A stretch of DNA of 64,000 nt from Rhizobium favelukesii (GTDB taxonomy: Bacteria > Pseudomonadota > Alphaproteobacteria > Rhizobiales > Rhizobiaceae). Both the position numbers and the translations under genes were made by a program. The notes below the pieces were generated by a model that saw only the letters and a list, made by a program, of their open reading frames with translations, was not told the DNA's origin and did no database searches. Shown one piece after another: positions 54,821-63,534 of this stretch. The stretch covers positions 310,001 to 374,000 of the forward strand of contig NZ_HG916855.1 in assembly GCF_000577275.2 (NCBI RefSeq), given 5' to 3'. Every line of letters begins with the position of its first letter. The stretch's first letter is position 1.

Positions 54821-57800
54821 CCAGTCACTTGCAGCACATCGTTATCGCCACCGACAGCCGCGAGCCGTCCGGGATGGGCGAGCACATGCTTACGCTCGGA
54901 CAGGCGCTTGGAACACAGTACAAAGTCACGCTAGCGGCTCCGCAGAACTCCGCGTTGCTGACCCGCGCCGTACGCTGGGGCTTGGGGATCAAGAGCGCCG
55001 ATGACCTGGCGACATTTGAAGAATGGCTGCGTTCGTCGGGGGCATCGCTGCTTCACATCCATGCCGGCATCGGGTGGGAGGGACACGGGATTGCCCGTGT
55101 AGGGGGCGATTGCGGAATTCCCGTCATACGAACGGAGCATTTGCCATATGTGCTGACAGATGCTGAGCAGATCGCGCAATATCATAGGGCGATTTTGACA
55201 GTTACCCATCATATCGTGGTCTCCGAGGCCTCTCGCAAGAGTTTTGAAAGAAATGGTGTGGATCCGGCCCGGCTGACGGTTGTCCGCAACGGGATCTATG
55301 CGTGGGATCGGGGGGAAAGCGACGCACACGGCATGGGCGAACGCCCGTATCAATCCCGACCAACCCTTCTTACGGTGGCGCGGTTTTCGAAACAGAAGGA
55401 TCACGCTGCCCTCGTAAGGGCAATGCCAACAGTGGTTGCAGCCCATCCCAGCGCCTTGCTTCTTCTCGTGGGGGAGGGCGAGGAAATGAACGCTGTCCAC
55501 GATCTGGTCGACGAACTGTTACTGCGCGATCATGTCCAGTTTCTCGGACACCGAAACGACGTTCCCAACATCATGATGAATGCCGACCTCTTTGTCCTGC
55601 CCTCGCGCTTTGAGGGCCTGCCGTTGGCGGTGCTCGAAGCGATGTCTGTAGGTCTAACGGTCGTCGCAACCCGAATTGGGGGGACCATCGAAGCGCTTGG
55701 CGAAGATCACCCATTCTTGGCTGAGCCAGGAAATTCCTCCTCCCTAGCTGAGGTTTTGATCGACGCGCTCTCTGATCCCATTCGCGCCAGGTCAATAGGT
55801 CAGTCTGGCATGAATCGATTTCACAGCGCCTTTTCAGCGGATCGGATGGCCACCGAAACGGTTGCCATCTATCAACGGTTTCTCCCCGCCAAAACAGAAG
55901 TCAAAAGAGGACAGCCTTTCATGGACAAGACACGGATTGGCTTCATCGGCTGCGGAGGAATCGCGCACCGCCATCTCGACATCCTTGCCGGGTTTGACGA
56001 TGTGGCGCTCGTCGCCTTTGCGGATCCTGACTTAGGTCGCGCAAGCGACGCGGCATCGCGCTTTGGCGCGAAAGCGTTCACCAGCCACCAGGCCATGCTG
56101 GACGCCGAAGCGGTCGACGCGGTTTATATTTGCATACCTCCCTTTGCGCACGGCGATGCGGAACGGGAGCTGATCCAACGCGGCATCCCGTTCTTTGTCG
56201 AGAAGCCTATCACCCTCGATTTGGCCCTTGCTAAAGAACTTGCAACCATGATTGCGCGAGCGAAATTGATAACGGCCGTGGGTTATCACTGGCGGTACCT
56301 CGATACTGTAGAGGAGGCCCGCCGGTTGTTGGTGGAAAACCCGGCGCAACTTCTCTCCGGCTACTGGTTGGACCAGACGCCTCCACCGCAATGGTGGTGG
56401 AAGATTGATCGATCAGGTGGGCAGATGATCGAACAGACCACTCATATCATTGACCTGGCGCGTTACCTCATTGGCGAAGTTACCGACGTATATGGTCGTG
56501 TCGGCTTTAAAGATCGTTTAGAATTTCCGGGCCTCGATGTGCCCGCGGTTGCGACCGCGACAATGACCTTCGAATCCGGCGTCATCGCCAACTTTTCCTC
56601 AACCTGCCTTCTCGGCTGGAACCATAGGGTGGGGCTCAACATCTTCGCCGATCGTCTTGCGATAGAATTGACAGATCATGACATCATGGTCGATGTCGGA
56701 GCAGGACGTCCGGTTCGCCAAGCCGAAGGCGATCCCGTCTGGCGCGAGGATCGCGATTTTGTCGACGCCGTGCGCGGGCAGGAAAACCACATTCGCTGTG
56801 CCTACTCGGACGCGCTCGCAACGCATCGGATCGCGCTGGCTGTCGCAGCCTCAGCTCGACAAGACGAACCCCTAAGACTCGACCCTCCTGTCTTCGAGCG
56901 CAGGCCGATGGCTCCTCTTCGGCATCAATTCCGAAAAGAGGAGCCGCAGGGCCTGCAGCCCGGCCATCGGCGAATTCGTTCGCTGGGCATAGAACGTGCG
57001 GGGAAAGCATTCTTCTTGGAATACGAAGAGGGCCCGCCCCCCGAAGGCCACATCCGGTTGGAGACGTTGTATAGCGGATTTTCAGCAGGTACCGAACTCA
57101 CGTTCATGAAAAATACCAACCCTTACTTCCATTCGAGGTTCGATGGGGAGAGGGGTGTATTTGTGGAAGGCGAGGCTGACCTTCACTATCCAGTTCCCTT
57201 TCTTGGCTACATGGAGGTGGCGCGGGTCTCGGAGACGCGGGCAGCCGGCTTCGCGAACGGCGATATTGTCGCGACGACGTTTGCGCACAAGAGCGGCCAC
57301 ACTGCAGACCCATGCCATGACGTGCTGGTGCCGCTTTCCAACGATATCGATCCCATGCTTGGAGTGTTCGTCGCTCAGATGGGACCGATCGCGGCTAATG
57401 GAATTTTGCACGCCGATTCAGAGGCGTTCGGAAGCAGCGTGCCTTACCTCGGCGCTGGCATTGAGGGACGAAACGTCGTTGTCCTCGGTGCGGGAACCGT
57501 GGGTCTGATGACTGCGCTGTTTGCGCAGAAGTGCGGAGCTTCCAACGTCATTGTCGGCGACCCGTCGGAATTCCGTCAGAACAAGGCGCACGATCTTGGC
57601 CTCGGCGCGATGGAGGAGGAGCTAGTGTGGCAGCACGTGAAGGCCCGGTGGCACAACGGCGGCAGAGACCGCGGCGCCGATATAGTGTTCCAGACGCGTG
57701 CGCAGGCGACGAGCTTGCATGCTGCGCTTAAGGCGTTGCGGCCGCAGGGAACAGTCATCGATCTCGCCTTTTACCAAGGTGGAGCTCAGGGATTGCGGCT

Positions 57801-58056
57801 TGGCGAAGAGTTTCATCACAATGGTCTAAACATCAGGTGCGCCCAAATCAATCGTGTGCCGCGGGGATTGGGGGCGTTGTGGGACCGATGTCGGCTTGCC
57901 AGAGAGACAGTGGGCCTTATGCGAAGCCACGGCTCTGCTATCCGCGACCACATGATCACGCACGTCGTTCCATTTGATGATGCGCCGCAATTCTTGGCCG
58001 ATCTCGTTACGAACCGGCCGGAATTCCTGCAAATTGTTTTCAAGGTTCAAGAATGA
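54817..58056 (+). CDS. Triple fusion: GT4 glycosyltransferase, Gfo/Idh/MocA oxidoreductase, medium-chain dehydrogenase
   Basis: The product has 1079 residues. Residues 1-365 form a GT4 glycosyltransferase (EPSGMGEHMLTLGQALG, TVARFSKQKDHAALVRAM, FVLPSRFEGLPLAVLEAMSVG). Residues about 369-690 form a Gfo/Idh/MocA oxidoreductase (TRIGFIGCGGIAHRHLDIL, the EKP motif in FFVEKPITLDLA, and GGQMIEQTTHIIDLARYLIG). Residues about 700-1075 form a medium-chain dehydrogenase-like domain (FSAGTELTFMKN, VVVLGAGTVGLMTALFAQKC). The last domain lacks obvious zinc-ligand Cys residues. All three parts look complete. The gene overlaps both neighbours by 4 bases (ATGA). A sugar-modifying role, oxidising or reducing a nucleotide sugar or bound glycan before or after transfer, is inferred. 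Confidence 0.9.
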   Translation: MTSHLQHIVIATDSREPSGMGEHMLTLGQALGTQYKVTLAAPQNSALLTRAVRWGLGIKSADDLATFEEWLRSSGASLLHIHAGIGWEGHGIARVGGDCGIPVIRTEHLPYVLTDAEQIAQYHRAILTVTHHIVVSEASRKSFERNGVDPARLTVVRNGIYAWDRGESDAHGMGERPYQSRPTLLTVARFSKQKDHAALVRAMPTVVAAHPSALLLLVGEGEEMNAVHDLVDELLLRDHVQFLGHRNDVPNIMMNADLFVLPSRFEGLPLAVLEAMSVGLTVVATRIGGTIEALGEDHPFLAEPGNSSSLAEVLIDALSDPIRARSIGQSGMNRFHSAFSADRMATETVAIYQRFLPAKTEVKRGQPFMDKTRIGFIGCGGIAHRHLDILAGFDDVALVAFADPDLGRASDAASRFGAKAFTSHQAMLDAEAVDAVYICIPPFAHGDAERELIQRGIPFFVEKPITLDLALAKELATMIARAKLITAVGYHWRYLDTVEEARRLLVENPAQLLSGYWLDQTPPPQWWWKIDRSGGQMIEQTTHIIDLARYLIGEVTDVYGRVGFKDRLEFPGLDVPAVATATMTFESGVIANFSSTCLLGWNHRVGLNIFADRLAIELTDHDIMVDVGAGRPVRQAEGDPVWREDRDFVDAVRGQENHIRCAYSDALATHRIALAVAASARQDEPLRLDPPVFERRPMAPLRHQFRKEEPQGLQPGHRRIRSLGIERAGKAFFLEYEEGPPPEGHIRLETLYSGFSAGTELTFMKNTNPYFHSRFDGERGVFVEGEADLHYPVPFLGYMEVARVSETRAAGFANGDIVATTFAHKSGHTADPCHDVLVPLSNDIDPMLGVFVAQMGPIAANGILHADSEAFGSSVPYLGAGIEGRNVVVLGAGTVGLMTALFAQKCGASNVIVGDPSEFRQNKAHDLGLGAMEEELVWQHVKARWHNGGRDRGADIVFQTRAQATSLHAALKALRPQGTVIDLAFYQGGAQGLRLGEEFHHNGLNIRCAQINRVPRGLGALWDRCRLARETVGLMRSHGSAIRDHMITHVVPFDDAPQFLADLVTNRPEFLQIVFKVQE
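55906..55923 (+). promoter_or_regulatory. Ribosome-binding-site-like sequence with ATG inside the triple fusion
   Basis: AGAGGA at 55906-55911, 9 bases before the ATG at 55921, where the oxidoreductase domain begins. It could be the relic of a formerly separate gene, or still drive internal initiation of a shorter two-domain protein. The reading frame is continuous through it. Confidence 0.4.
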
Positions 58057-60320
58057 GCTCCGGCAAACAACCAGTCCGCATCCTTTTCGTATTCGCATGG
58101 TTGGTCGTTGGCGGTGAAGAGACCGAAGTCCGGCTCCTTGCCCGAAATCTCGATCGAAGCCGCTATCGCATTGACGTCGTGGCATGTTTCCACAAGCCGA
58201 ACATGCCCGAGCAGACACACGAGCAGCTAACGGCGTTGGGCGTGGATGTCGATACGACCCCTTATGAATTGTCGTTTGAGGATACGATAACCTATCTGGC
58301 AACGAAAATCCCAAGCTACGACGTGGTGGTCTCCTGCCAGAACGTCGCCGATATTTACCCGGCGCTTGGACGTCTCCATCTCCGCCCGCCACTGATCGAA
58401 CATGGCGGGCTGGTGTCGGAGGCGCTTGCTGGGCCGAAGCACTTCACAAGTCGCTACGTCGGCGTCTGTCGATCAATCCGCGACGCCGCAGCCTCCGTGA
58501 TGGCCGGTCGTGAATCAAGTGCTCTTGAAATCCCGTCGATGGTCGATTTCTCGGAATTTGACGCCACCCGGCGTGCCGCAAACCGTTCGTCACTGGGCGT
58601 GGCCGAGGATTCGGTCCTGGTGGGTTGGGTCGGACGGCTTGATCCCAAAAAAAACGTCGAAGACTTCATAGAGGCCGCGGCAATGGTGCATATGGACGTT
58701 GCGTCTGCGCGTTTTGTAATTGTAGGAGGGGCCGACGCGTTCCATCCGGAGTACGCGATAGAGTTGCAGTCACTCGCTGCTAAGCGGGGATTGGGTGACG
58801 TGCTTTCCTTTCTCGGAGATCGGAAGGATGTTCCCAACCTTCTGTCAGCCTTCGACATTTTTACCTGGCTCTCGCGCGACGAGGGGATGCCGCATGTTCT
58901 CGCGGAGGCAGGTGCAGCAGGTCTGCCCGTCATCGCGACGCCTGATAACGGCGCACTTCAGCAGGTCGAGGAGGGGACTTCGGGTCTCTTCGTGCCCTAC
59001 AACGATCCTAGCGCTGTCGCTCAGGCCATGATGAAGCTGATTATGTCAGCCGATCTGCGTGCCCGGTTGGGCAAGGCCTTGATGTCAAAAGTGGAAAATG
59101 ACTACAGCGCTGCTACGATCGTGCCGCGATGGGAAGGTCTCTTTCTGGATGTCCTGGAAGATCGAGCGCGAGCCGGGCCATCTGGTTTATTCAAATCTTT
59201 CATTCAGGGCGGTTTCGAGTGTTCAACGCACCGCCTCCGTCCAGGCGAGGGCGAAACTGCGGGGACGCGTCTCGATGTCCTCGCCTCGACGGGCCACGAC
59301 TCGCATGCGCGACAGGACTACGATCAACTGAAAGCGCACCGGATCGAAACCGTGCGCGACGGCCTCCGCTGGCATCTTATAGAGCCGTCATCTGGCCACT
59401 ATGATTGGTCTAGCTTTCTTCCAATGCTCGAAGCGGCGAAGGAGGCGGGCACCCAGGTCATCTGGGATCTTTTGCACTTTGGCTGGCCAGACCATATCGA
59501 TATTTGGGGGCAGGAGTTTATGACGCGGTTTGCTAATTTTGCTGGTGCTGTCGCCGCAGTGGCGCGGAAAAATACGGGAGACGTTCCGTTCTATTGCCCA
59601 GTGAACGAGATCTCGTTTTTGTCGTGGAGTGGAGGTGACGCCGGCTACCTGAACCCTTTTGCAAACGGACGCGGGTTCGAATTGAAAGTCCAACTCGCGC
59701 GCGCTTCCATCGCCGCCATGGATGCCATCCTTGCTGTCGATCCACGGGCGCGTTTCGTACACTGCGATCCCGTTATCAATGTCATCATCGATCCTTCGCG
59801 ACCCTGGGAGAAGCTTGTTGCCGAAGCACACCGGCAGTCGCAGTTCCAGGGGTGGGATTTATTAGCAGGAAGGCTATGGCCTCAAATCGGCGGTGCAGAT
59901 CGCTATCTCGATATTGTTGGGGTAAACTACTATCACAACAATCAGTGGATTCACGGGGGGCCACCGATCGACGTAACCAACGTGCTTTACAAACCATTTA
60001 GAACTATTCTGATCGAAACCTATGCCCGATATGGCAAACCGATATTCGTTGCCGAAACCGGTATCGAAGCCCAAAGGCGCCCTGATTGGGTCATGTATGT
60101 TTATAGCGAGGTCGTTGCCGCGATGGATGCCGGGGTTCCGATCGAAGGCATATGCCTGTACCCAATCCTAAACCATTCCGGATGGGATGATGATCGACCG
60201 TGTCAAAACGGTCTTCTGTCGGCGGAAATTTCTGACGCAACTCGCGTCGTATATCAGCCTCTGGCAGAAGCGTTGGAATGTATACAGCGAGACGTTATCG
60301 GAAGGAGCGGGCTTTCCTAA
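58053..60320 (+). CDS. Fusion of GT4 glycosyltransferase and GH1-like glycosidase
   Basis: In this 755-residue protein, residues 1-370 are a GT4 enzyme (FVFAWLVVGGEETEVRLLAR, VGWVGRLDPKKNVEDFIEAA, FTWLSRDEGMPHVLAEAGAAG with the Glu pair of the E-x7-E region). Residues about 385-745 are a TIM-barrel domain like family 1 glycosidases: GGFECSTHR, YDQLKAHRIETVRDGLRWHL, the acid/base region PVNEISFLSW, and VAETGIEAQRRP with the putative nucleophile Glu. Both catalytic Glu positions are filled. It is the last gene of the cluster and overlaps the triple fusion by 4 bases. The glycosidase part could trim or transglycosylate the product of its own GT half. Confidence 0.9.
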   Translation: MSSGKQPVRILFVFAWLVVGGEETEVRLLARNLDRSRYRIDVVACFHKPNMPEQTHEQLTALGVDVDTTPYELSFEDTITYLATKIPSYDVVVSCQNVADIYPALGRLHLRPPLIEHGGLVSEALAGPKHFTSRYVGVCRSIRDAAASVMAGRESSALEIPSMVDFSEFDATRRAANRSSLGVAEDSVLVGWVGRLDPKKNVEDFIEAAAMVHMDVASARFVIVGGADAFHPEYAIELQSLAAKRGLGDVLSFLGDRKDVPNLLSAFDIFTWLSRDEGMPHVLAEAGAAGLPVIATPDNGALQQVEEGTSGLFVPYNDPSAVAQAMMKLIMSADLRARLGKALMSKVENDYSAATIVPRWEGLFLDVLEDRARAGPSGLFKSFIQGGFECSTHRLRPGEGETAGTRLDVLASTGHDSHARQDYDQLKAHRIETVRDGLRWHLIEPSSGHYDWSSFLPMLEAAKEAGTQVIWDLLHFGWPDHIDIWGQEFMTRFANFAGAVAAVARKNTGDVPFYCPVNEISFLSWSGGDAGYLNPFANGRGFELKVQLARASIAAMDAILAVDPRARFVHCDPVINVIIDPSRPWEKLVAEAHRQSQFQGWDLLAGRLWPQIGGADRYLDIVGVNYYHNNQWIHGGPPIDVTNVLYKPFRTILIETYARYGKPIFVAETGIEAQRRPDWVMYVYSEVVAAMDAGVPIEGICLYPILNHSGWDDDRPCQNGLLSAEISDATRVVYQPLAEALECIQRDVIGRSGLS

Positions 60321-60535
60321 AGCTAAGTTTCGCTCCAGTCTCTCGCGCCACAACCTCCGCCGTGGCAGAGTGGTCAAAAAACTCTCTATGGGATCTAAGC
60401 GAATAATCGAGGACGACGCCTTCGTCGTCCACATGGAGTTCAGCTTTGTAGCCAAGATGGCCACCCAAGCCCCCGAGGCGCGGAGGACCCGCCCCACGGT
60501 CTCACGGCAGAGGACGGCGCCGAGTCGGGGCTGCT

Positions 60536-60871
60536 TTGGAGGGGCAGTCCTTCGACTATGGAGGAAACGGCGACCGACGCCCGGCAGGGGCAAGCTACGG
60601 CCGACCAGTCTTCCTCGTTCTCGTCAGCAGCCTGGTGTGGGCAATGATCGCTTGGGCGCGGTGGAGTTCTGGGGCGAGAGCATCGACAAGGATCCGCAAA
60701 CCACGGCGTCGACGGCTCCAAATTCGATCAACGCGCAGCCGCATGGCGCCGGGACCTTCGACAACAAATCCGGCAGGAGGAGTCAGTCGACCGGCCACAG
60801 CCAACGACCGGGATCCGACCGCCGGAGGAAACGGCGGCGGTTCCACCATGATGACGACGCCGAGTGGATAA
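60536..60871 (+). pseudogene. Frameshifted small single-helix membrane protein gene
   Basis: Three frames make sense in sequence: QSFDYGGNGDRRPAGASYGR with the membrane helix PVFLVLVSSLVWAMIAW; then, in the next frame, GAVEFWGESIDKDPQTTAST and NSINAQPHGAGTFDN; then NPAGGVSRPATANDRDP and GGSTMMTTPSG with a stop at 60871. Two shifts break it. The original start is not clear. The intact protein would be a short-tailed inner-membrane protein of unknown function. This reconstruction is my own reading and less secure than the others. Confidence 0.5.
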
Positions 60872-60989
60872 GGCGGTAGCGCGTTCGAACCGCTTCGCGG
60901 AAGAGGCGCCAGGGCCAAGTTGGTGCGCAAAACGCCTTGTTAGGAGCTTTGTCCGGCGCTATCTCGGCACCGCAATCAAACGAGGTTTC

Positions 60990-61194
60990 GAAACAGCTAC
61001 TGTCAAGTGGTTCAACTCTAAAAAGGGTTACGCTTTCATCCAGCCGGACGACGGCTGCCGGATGTGTTCGTGCGTATTTTTGCGGTCGAGCGCTCCGGCC
61101 TTCAGGGGCTCAAGGACGGCCAGAAAGTTAGCTACGAGCGACGCGCGATCGACAGTCGGGCAAGACCGCCGCGGAAGATCTCCGGGCTCTCTAG
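60990..61194 (+). pseudogene. Frameshifted cold-shock protein gene
   Basis: The frame begins without ATG (ETATVKWFNSKKGYAFIQPDDG, the RNA-binding RNP-1-like region), shifts, continues as DVFVRIFAVERSGLQGLKDG and QKVSYERRAIDS, shifts again, and ends GKTAAEDLRAL with a stop at 61194. The conserved VFVHI has become VFVRI. Missing start and two frameshifts make it a pseudogene of a CspA-type protein of about 69 residues. Confidence 0.75.
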
Positions 61195-61263
61195 AAATCG
61201 TCAGTCTCATTGAGCGGGATTGAAGGTCGACGAGTCTTTGTTACAACACAATCGTCGCCTTAC

Positions 61264-61761
61264 CTACATCGGCATTGCTTGGAGCGCCGAATGAATTCGC
61301 CGCTCGCGATTGCCGTCATCGCTTGAGACTTTTGACCATGGATGTACTGGCAGGACAAATAGGCAATGATGAGGAAGGTCGGTGCGATTTCGCCCCGGCT
61401 TTTTTTGTTGGCCTCCTGATCCGACTTCGACGTTATGCCCTATGGATCGCTGTTGGAGCGACCCCCAAAGTGGGCATAACAGATTAGTTGTTGTTGTCAG
61501 CGCAACGGAACGCTCTTCCTTGGTTCGCGATGCAGCTGCCGCGCCGCCCTTGCGTCCGCCCTTTTCGGAAGAGGCATGGTCCTCGGCATGGTCCCGGCCC
61601 GAGCCGGATTTCTTGCCGCCGCCACTTTCCTTGTTGACGGTGGCCCAGGCACGGCGCTCGGCTTCCTTCTCAGAAACACCACGATCTTCGTAGCCTTCCT
61701 CGATATGCTCGGCCTTGCGCTTCTGCTTGTCGGTATATGCGGACTTGTCACCTTGCGGCAT
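61264..61761 (-). CDS. Rhizobial 'plasmid stabilization'-type protein with replaced C-terminus
   Basis: The frame encodes 165 residues. Residues 1-84 match the small, charged Rhizobiales proteins annotated as plasmid stabilization proteins (GDKSAYTDKQKRKAEHIEEG, VSEKEAERRAWATVNKESGG, KGGRKGGAAAASRTKEERS). Family members end soon after with an Ala/Lys-rich tail; here, from about residue 85, an unrelated stretch of about 80 residues follows, over a region with an IS-like inverted repeat. AAGGAG precedes the ATG at 61761. The 3' part was probably replaced by an insertion or recombination event; whether the product works is uncertain. The name of the family should not be taken as proof of function. 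Confidence 0.6.
   Translation of the reverse strand: MPQGDKSAYTDKQKRKAEHIEEGYEDRGVSEKEAERRAWATVNKESGGGKKSGSGRDHAEDHASSEKGGRKGGAAAASRTKEERSVALTTTTNLLCPLWGSLQQRSIGHNVEVGSGGQQKKPGRNRTDLPHHCLFVLPVHPWSKVSSDDGNRERRIHSALQAMPM
61432..61480. repeat. 9-base inverted repeat at a recombination junction
   Basis: GTTATGCCC at 61432-61440 and GGGCATAAC at 61472-61480, perfect and 31 bases apart, lie inside the unusual 3' part of the plasmid-stabilization gene. This may be the end of a mobile element or a MITE-like scrap; no transposase accompanies it. Confidence 0.45.
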
Positions 61762-62032
61762 CGGACATCTCCTTGGCTGACATGAAGCAAGGAGAACTGC
61801 ATTTTCGCGCCAAAGTTCCGCTGACCGGAAATCGTGATTGCGGCCTTCGGACCCACGTTGGAGATCGGTTAGGTCGAGGCACTTGATAGTGCCATCGGTC
61901 AACGCTGCCTTGGTAATGGCATTGGTCAGCGCCCCAGCAGTTTTGCATTGATACAGAAGTGCGCTACCTGCGTGACGCCGTCCGGGCAACAGAAGTAAAG
62001 TCGGACCCAAGCCGAGGGGCGGCTTTTGGCAC

Positions 62033-62572
62033 ATGGACCTGCAGACAAAGAGTTTCGAGACGTCGGACCGGCTGGCGCGTTTCATCGGCGGACCCCAGGC
62101 AGGTCGAATGGACCTCAAGGCGTACCTGGTAAACGTGCACCAAGATGACCATCCTGCTGCCGACCTCACGCCGCTTCTGGAAGGGAAGGTCGACAAGTCT
62201 GTAGCGGAATATCGTCTTCGAACCACCGAAGGAGAGCGCTGGATGCGTTGTGACAGGCGTCTGCTTAGGGACGCTCAGGGAACACCCTTCCGTATAATTG
62301 GCGTGGTGATCGACTTTACTGAAGAACACCTGCGACGCGCCGAACTTGAGGCCAATGCTGACACCGACGTGCTAACAGGACTTTTCAATCGGCGCGGCCT
62401 GCAGAAGAAGTTCGATCGCATGAGCAAGGAGAAGGGCCGACTGGTGCTCACGATCGATCTCGATGGCTTCAAGGAGGTCAACGACAGCTTAGGTCATGCC
62501 GCCGGCGACCAGGTGCTGATCGAGACGGCCTCGAGATTGAAGGCGGCGGTGGTTTGCGAGATTACGGGATGA
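62033..62572 (+). pseudogene. PAS-GGDEF diguanylate cyclase gene cut off before the GGDEF motif
   Basis: The frame encodes 179 residues from an ATG at 62033. There is a PAS/PAC part (AEYRLRTTEGERWMRCDRRL, FRIIGVVIDFTEEHLRRAEL), then the start of a GGDEF domain (DTDVLTGLFNRRGLQKKF, DLDGFKEVNDSLGHAAGDQV, ASRLKAAV). It stops about 15 residues before the place of the GGDEF signature, so no cyclase activity is possible. The N-terminus may also be shortened. The sequence after 62572 is unrelated, which points to a deletion or insertion junction. Confidence 0.7.
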
Positions 62573-62885
62573 TTGACCCCGTATCCGCGGTCTCGCTGTT
62601 CACGCGAATTACGAAAAATGGCCCCGCGTATACGAGGGGTGAGCGCAGGGCCAGGTCGCCAGCTTTTCTGGCTTGGATGCGCAGCACCCGGTCCATTTGA
62701 CGGGATTGACATACCGCGCGTTCCACTGCCTCAACGAGCCAACAGGAGTCTCGTTCCGGCCTCGAGCATCCGAGTTCGCATTGGACCAGACAGCATGATA
62801 CTGGCGGTTCCGCTACAATTTTTAGTGACGATTTGCTAACGCATGTGTGCAAACCTAAGTCGAGTTTGTTCAATTGGCAGGGACT
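62573..62885. other. Junction region without a gene
   Basis: About 310 bases after the broken GGDEF gene. Open frames on both strands have no recognisable features. It is probably residual mobile-element or recombination DNA; I could not assign it. Confidence 0.35.
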
Positions 62886-63089
62886 ATGTTTGTCGTATCG
62901 ATCTTCCACGAAGGCCACGAGCGTAACCTCGTCGCCACCGGCATCCGGATGCAAGACAGTCTTGTCGTCGTTCAGGCAGGTGGAAGGCGACACGTTTTTC
63001 CTTCCGCAAACCTGATCGAGATCATGATGATCGAAGAGGACGTGGAAGACGATCACTTCATCACTAGCCCGAATTTGCTGATCAACTGA
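62886..63089 (+). CDS. Small hypothetical protein (67 aa)
   Basis: A short frame from an ATG at 62886 with CAGGGA just upstream. The composition looks natural: MFVVSIFHEGHERNLVATGI, RMQDSLVVVQAGGRRHVFPS, then an acidic end, EIMMIEEDVEDDHF. It looks like a compact beta-rich domain. No family is recognised and no operon partner is intact, so it remains tentative. Confidence 0.45.
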   Translation: MFVVSIFHEGHERNLVATGIRMQDSLVVVQAGGRRHVFPSANLIEIMMIEEDVEDDHFITSPNLLIN

Positions 63090-63195
63090 CCCTCTCTCCG
63101 AGGACGTGGCGGGAGCTTGGCATTTGTGGATCGGACCCCACACGTAACCAAGGCTCCCCTCCTTAATCGAGCCGATAGCACGGCGTTTGCCCCAG

Positions 63196-63490
63196 CTAGT
63201 TGGGTAGGTCAAGGGGGTCGAAACCCTCTCGGAACTGCAGAAGCTGCCCCTCGGACTCAACCACTACGCCATGCCGTAAGAATTCATTGATAGTGAAATC
63301 AGGATGGGCGGCAAGAAGAAGTCGTGCTTCATCGGCTGCCTCCTTCGACCGTCCCGCTCGATTGAGGCAAGCTACTATCCGTCCCCAAGTAAACTTGCCT
63401 GGATTGGGAAGCCGACGAAGTGCGGCCAAAGCCTCTTCATAGGCACCCCCCAAATACATCGCATTCCCTAGCATTACAGTTGCATATCTA
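63196..63490 (-). pseudogene. C-terminal remnant of a cyclase/TPR-type protein
   Basis: The frame is open from the IS701 boundary near 63490 to a stop at 63196. Its sequence (LGGAYEEALAALRRLPNPG, GRIVACLNRAGRSKEAADEA, LLLAAHPDFTINEFLRHG) has the form of the last TPR and tail of cyclase-TPR proteins, the same family as the protein at the left end of the window. Everything upstream of the tail is missing, apparently removed at the transposase boundary. Confidence 0.65.
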
Positions 63491-63534
63491 TCTGTGGTCT
63501 GAATCTATGGGTCTCCATGATTCGGAGGTCATGG

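Noticed and set aside
60187..60879. One continuous frame of 230 codons on the plus strand
   Set aside because: It mixes antisense or out-of-frame sequence with one good segment. Frames on either side carry the matching parts of a broken gene, so I treat it as a pseudogene instead.
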